Shown here piece after piece: positions 6,057 to 8,214 of a DNA stretch of 8,214 nucleotides. The notes under the pieces are model-generated. The model was not told the origin of the DNA, did not search any database, and saw only the letters and a list, made by a program, of their open reading frames with translations. This DNA is from Planctomycetota bacterium. GTDB taxonomy: Bacteria > Planctomycetota > UBA1135 > UBA2386. Both the position numbers and the translations under genes were made by a program. The stretch covers positions 1 through 8,214 of the forward strand of contig JAEUHU010000339.1 in the NCBI GenBank assembly GCA_016793305.1, written 5' to 3'. Within the stretch, counting starts at the first letter, position 1. Every line of letters starts with the position of its first letter.

Positions 6057-8214
6057 ATGTCCGCACTTCGTCTCGTCGCGGCTTGGATTGTGGCACAGCA
6101 GCTTTGCCTCCTGCTCCGCGCCCAGGACCTCGAGGCCTACGACGTGGTCTGGCGCACGCCGTGCAGCGGCCCCGAACAGTCGATGCCGATCGGCAACGGC
6201 GAGGTCGGCTGCAACGTCTGGTGCACCGCCGACGGCGTGGTGCACGGCTACGTCGCCCGCAGCGACAGCTTCTCCGAGGCCTCGCGGCTGCTGAAGCTCG
6301 GCGCGTTCGCGCTGCACACGGGCTCGCGCGGGGGCGAGCTGTTCTTCGAGCAGCGCTTGTGCCTTCGCGATGGGTGCGTGCGCGTGACGCTCGGCCAACC
6401 GGAGGACCGGACCGTCGTGACGGTGTTCGTCGACAGCGAGCAGGACGTCATGCACCTCGCGGTGGACGGCCCACAAGGAGCCCATCCCAACCTCTACCTG
6501 CACAGCTGGCGCAAGGAAGCACGGCGCCTGCAGGGCGACGAGCTCGCGTCGAGCTGGACGATGAAGGACGCGCCGGCCGACGTGGTCGTGGAGGAGTCCG
6601 CCGACTGGCAGGCCGTCGTCGAGCACCTCGGCGGTGGTGACGGACCCAAGGGGCGCTCGCTGATGCACACGAACCGGCAGTCCTGCGTGCCGGCGACGGT
6701 GACGCGGCAGGGGCTGCCGGCCGAGTCGGCAGTGGACCTGTTGCAGGGCCGCACCTTCGGCCTGTTCGCCACCTGCAGCGGTGCCACCTTCGGCAACGGC
6801 TCGGCGGTCGACTTGGGCACCGTCCCGCTCGGATCCACCCCGGGGAAGCACCTGACGTTCCGCATCGCAGCACCATGCGTCCAGCTCGAGGGCGCGCCAG
6901 ACGTCGACCATGCGCTCGCAGCGGACGAGTTCCTGGCTGGCGACAACCCGCTGACGCGCACGATCCGCAAAGCACTCGACGCCAGTCCAGAGACGCCCGC
7001 GACGACGCGCACCCGTAACTTCTGGCAGGCGTTCTGGCAGCGATCCTGGGTGTTCGTCGACGGCGATGCGCTCGCCACGCAACCCGCCGTTCCTGCGAAC
7101 GACCACCCGCTGCGCCTCGGCGTCGACAGCGACGGCGGCAACCAGTTCCACGGCAGCATCGAGCGGCTCGAGTTGCGCGACAGCCCGGCGGGCGGAACCG
7201 CCGTGTTCACGGCACAGCCAGGCGAGGCACTGCCGCAAGTGCTGCCGGAACACCGCAGCCTGGCACTGCGGCACGGCCTGTCGATCGCTGCGACCATCCG
7301 TATGGCCGAAGGCCACCCGATCGGCCGCATCGTCGACAAGCTGACCGCCGGCCGGAACGACGGCTTCCTGTTCGACACGCATCCGGGCAACTCGCTGCGA
7401 CTGATCGTCGGCGACCGCGAACTGGTCGCGAAGGACGTGCTGCGCCCCGGCCAGCGGCACGAGGTCGTGGCGTCGTTCGACGCGGCCACGGGCATCGCGC
7501 AGATCCACTGCGACGGCGTGCTGGTCGCGATGGAGCCGCGCAGCTGGACGCCGTCCGCGGCGGCCGATTCCGTGGCGCCGTCGCGCCTGACGCAGGCGCT
7601 CGTGCTGCAGCGCTGGGTGCAGGCCTGTGCCGGGCGCGGCCGCTTCCCGATCAAGTTCAACGGTTCGCTGTTCACCGTCGAGCCGGAGCCGACCGGCGGA
7701 CAATCGTTCGACGCCGACTGGCGCCGCTGGGGCGACTGCTACTGGTGGCAGAACACGCGGCTGCCGTACTACCCGATGCTCGCGCAGGGCGACTTCGACA
7801 TGCAGGCGCCGCTGTTCGCGCTGTATCGCGCGACGCTGCCGGCGGCGATCGCACGCAGCAAGGCGTGGCACGGCGTCGACGGCGCCTACTGGCCCGAGAC
7901 GATGACGCCGTTCGGCACGCACGGCAACTGCGACTACGGCTGGCAGCGCGACGGCGTGCCGGCGAGCAAGGTGCTGTGCCCGTGGTGGGAGTACGCGCGC
8001 AACCAGGGGCTCGAGCTGCTGGCGCTGCTGCTCGACCGCTACGACTTCGAACGCGATCCCCGCTTCTTCACCGACGAACTGCTGCCGATCGCGACGCCGG
8101 TGCTGCAGTGGTTCGCGAACGCTTGCCCGCGCACCGACGCCGGGCAGCTGCGCATCACGCCGACGCAGGCGCTCGAGACGCACTGGCACGGCGTCGAGAA
8201 CGACCTGCCGACGG
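6057..8214 (+). CDS. Secreted DUF5703/GH95-like glycoside hydrolase with LamG-like insert (3' end outside window)
   Basis: The frame runs open from ATG 6057 to the window edge (719 codons, no stop). Residues 1-22 form a signal peptide with a cut near RA-Q, so the enzyme is exported. Residues about 26-330 match the DUF5703 N-terminal beta-sandwich: SMPIGNGEVGCNVW (42-55), then ARSDSFSEASRLLKLG (67-82), ending NFWQAFWQRSW (321-331). Residues about 332-495 look like a concanavalin/LamG-type insert (LRLGVDSDGGNQFHG, DGFLFDTHPGNSLRLIVG). From 511 the (alpha/alpha)6-barrel begins: LVLQRWVQACAGRG (516-528), PIKFNGSLFTVE (531-542), RRWGDCYWWQNTRLPYYPM (556-574) and AYWPETMTPFG (610-620). E614 in PET and E707 in ALETHW are conserved-looking acidic residues, but their catalytic role is inferred. 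GH95 relatives are alpha-L-fucosidases or galactosidases; the substrate here is unknown. A weak GGTGG precedes the ATG. The protein has many cysteines (15 in the visible part). The gene stands alone, divergent from all its neighbours. Confidence 0.88.
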   Translation, partial: MSALRLVAAWIVAQQLCLLLRAQDLEAYDVVWRTPCSGPEQSMPIGNGEVGCNVWCTADGVVHGYVARSDSFSEASRLLKLGAFALHTGSRGGELFFEQRLCLRDGCVRVTLGQPEDRTVVTVFVDSEQDVMHLAVDGPQGAHPNLYLHSWRKEARRLQGDELASSWTMKDAPADVVVEESADWQAVVEHLGGGDGPKGRSLMHTNRQSCVPATVTRQGLPAESAVDLLQGRTFGLFATCSGATFGNGSAVDLGTVPLGSTPGKHLTFRIAAPCVQLEGAPDVDHALAADEFLAGDNPLTRTIRKALDASPETPATTRTRNFWQAFWQRSWVFVDGDALATQPAVPANDHPLRLGVDSDGGNQFHGSIERLELRDSPAGGTAVFTAQPGEALPQVLPEHRSLALRHGLSIAATIRMAEGHPIGRIVDKLTAGRNDGFLFDTHPGNSLRLIVGDRELVAKDVLRPGQRHEVVASFDAATGIAQIHCDGVLVAMEPRSWTPSAAADSVAPSRLTQALVLQRWVQACAGRGRFPIKFNGSLFTVEPEPTGGQSFDADWRRWGDCYWWQNTRLPYYPMLAQGDFDMQAPLFALYRATLPAAIARSKAWHGVDGAYWPETMTPFGTHGNCDYGWQRDGVPASKVLCPWWEYARNQGLELLALLLDRYDFERDPRFFTDELLPIATPVLQWFANACPRTDAGQLRITPTQALETHWHGVENDLPT

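Noticed and set aside
5928..8189. 753-codon open frame on the minus strand, opposite the glycoside hydrolase
   Set aside because: The plus strand encodes a clear signal peptide and conserved glycosidase motifs over the same bases. The antisense product is Arg/Ala/Val/Gln-rich without any recognisable domain, typical of a GC-rich shadow frame.

Overview
The window looks like a chromosomal stretch from a GC-rich bacterium, most likely a member of the Planctomycetota. No marker gene proves this. The pointers are strong GC bias at third codon positions, several exported TPR proteins, a small ECF-type sigma factor with no recognisable anti-sigma gene, a free-standing FtsH-like peptidase domain, and a large secreted DUF5703/GH95-like glycoside hydrolase carrying a LamG-like insert. 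Verrucomicrobiota or Acidobacteriota remain possible. Nothing points to a plasmid, phage, insertion sequence or CRISPR array.

Layout from left to right. A tRNA-Val (anticodon TAC, CCA encoded) lies on the minus strand at 97-172. Seven protein genes follow, all on the minus strand: a small predicted lipoprotein (226-669), an exported TPR protein (855-1718), an ECF-like sigma factor (1715-2287), a PlsC-type acyltransferase (2394-3128), a second exported TPR protein (3187-4221), an XdhC/CoxI family protein (4314-5192) and a single-domain M41 peptidase homologue (5295-5765). A 291-base divergent region (5766-6056) separates these from a plus-strand gene (6057 to the window edge) for a secreted glycoside hydrolase that is cut off at its 3' end.

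Transcription order on the minus strand is M41-like, XdhC, TPR-2, PlsC, sigma, TPR-1, lipoprotein, tRNA. The sigma factor and TPR-1 are the most tightly linked pair: stop and start overlap as ATGA, and a strong Shine-Dalgarno sequence sits inside the end of the sigma gene. The sigma leader contains a 9-bp complement to its own ribosome binding site, so translation of the pair could be controlled by RNA folding. A fair sigma-70-like promoter lies between xdhC and TPR-2. The other genes look like housekeeping or accessory functions without an obvious shared pathway. I found no complete new multi-gene system. The best candidates for a second look are the sigma-TPR pair with its leader, the AAA-less M41 domain protein, and the unusual domain order of the glycoside hydrolase. 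Many long open frames opposite these genes are products of GC-rich codon use and were left out.
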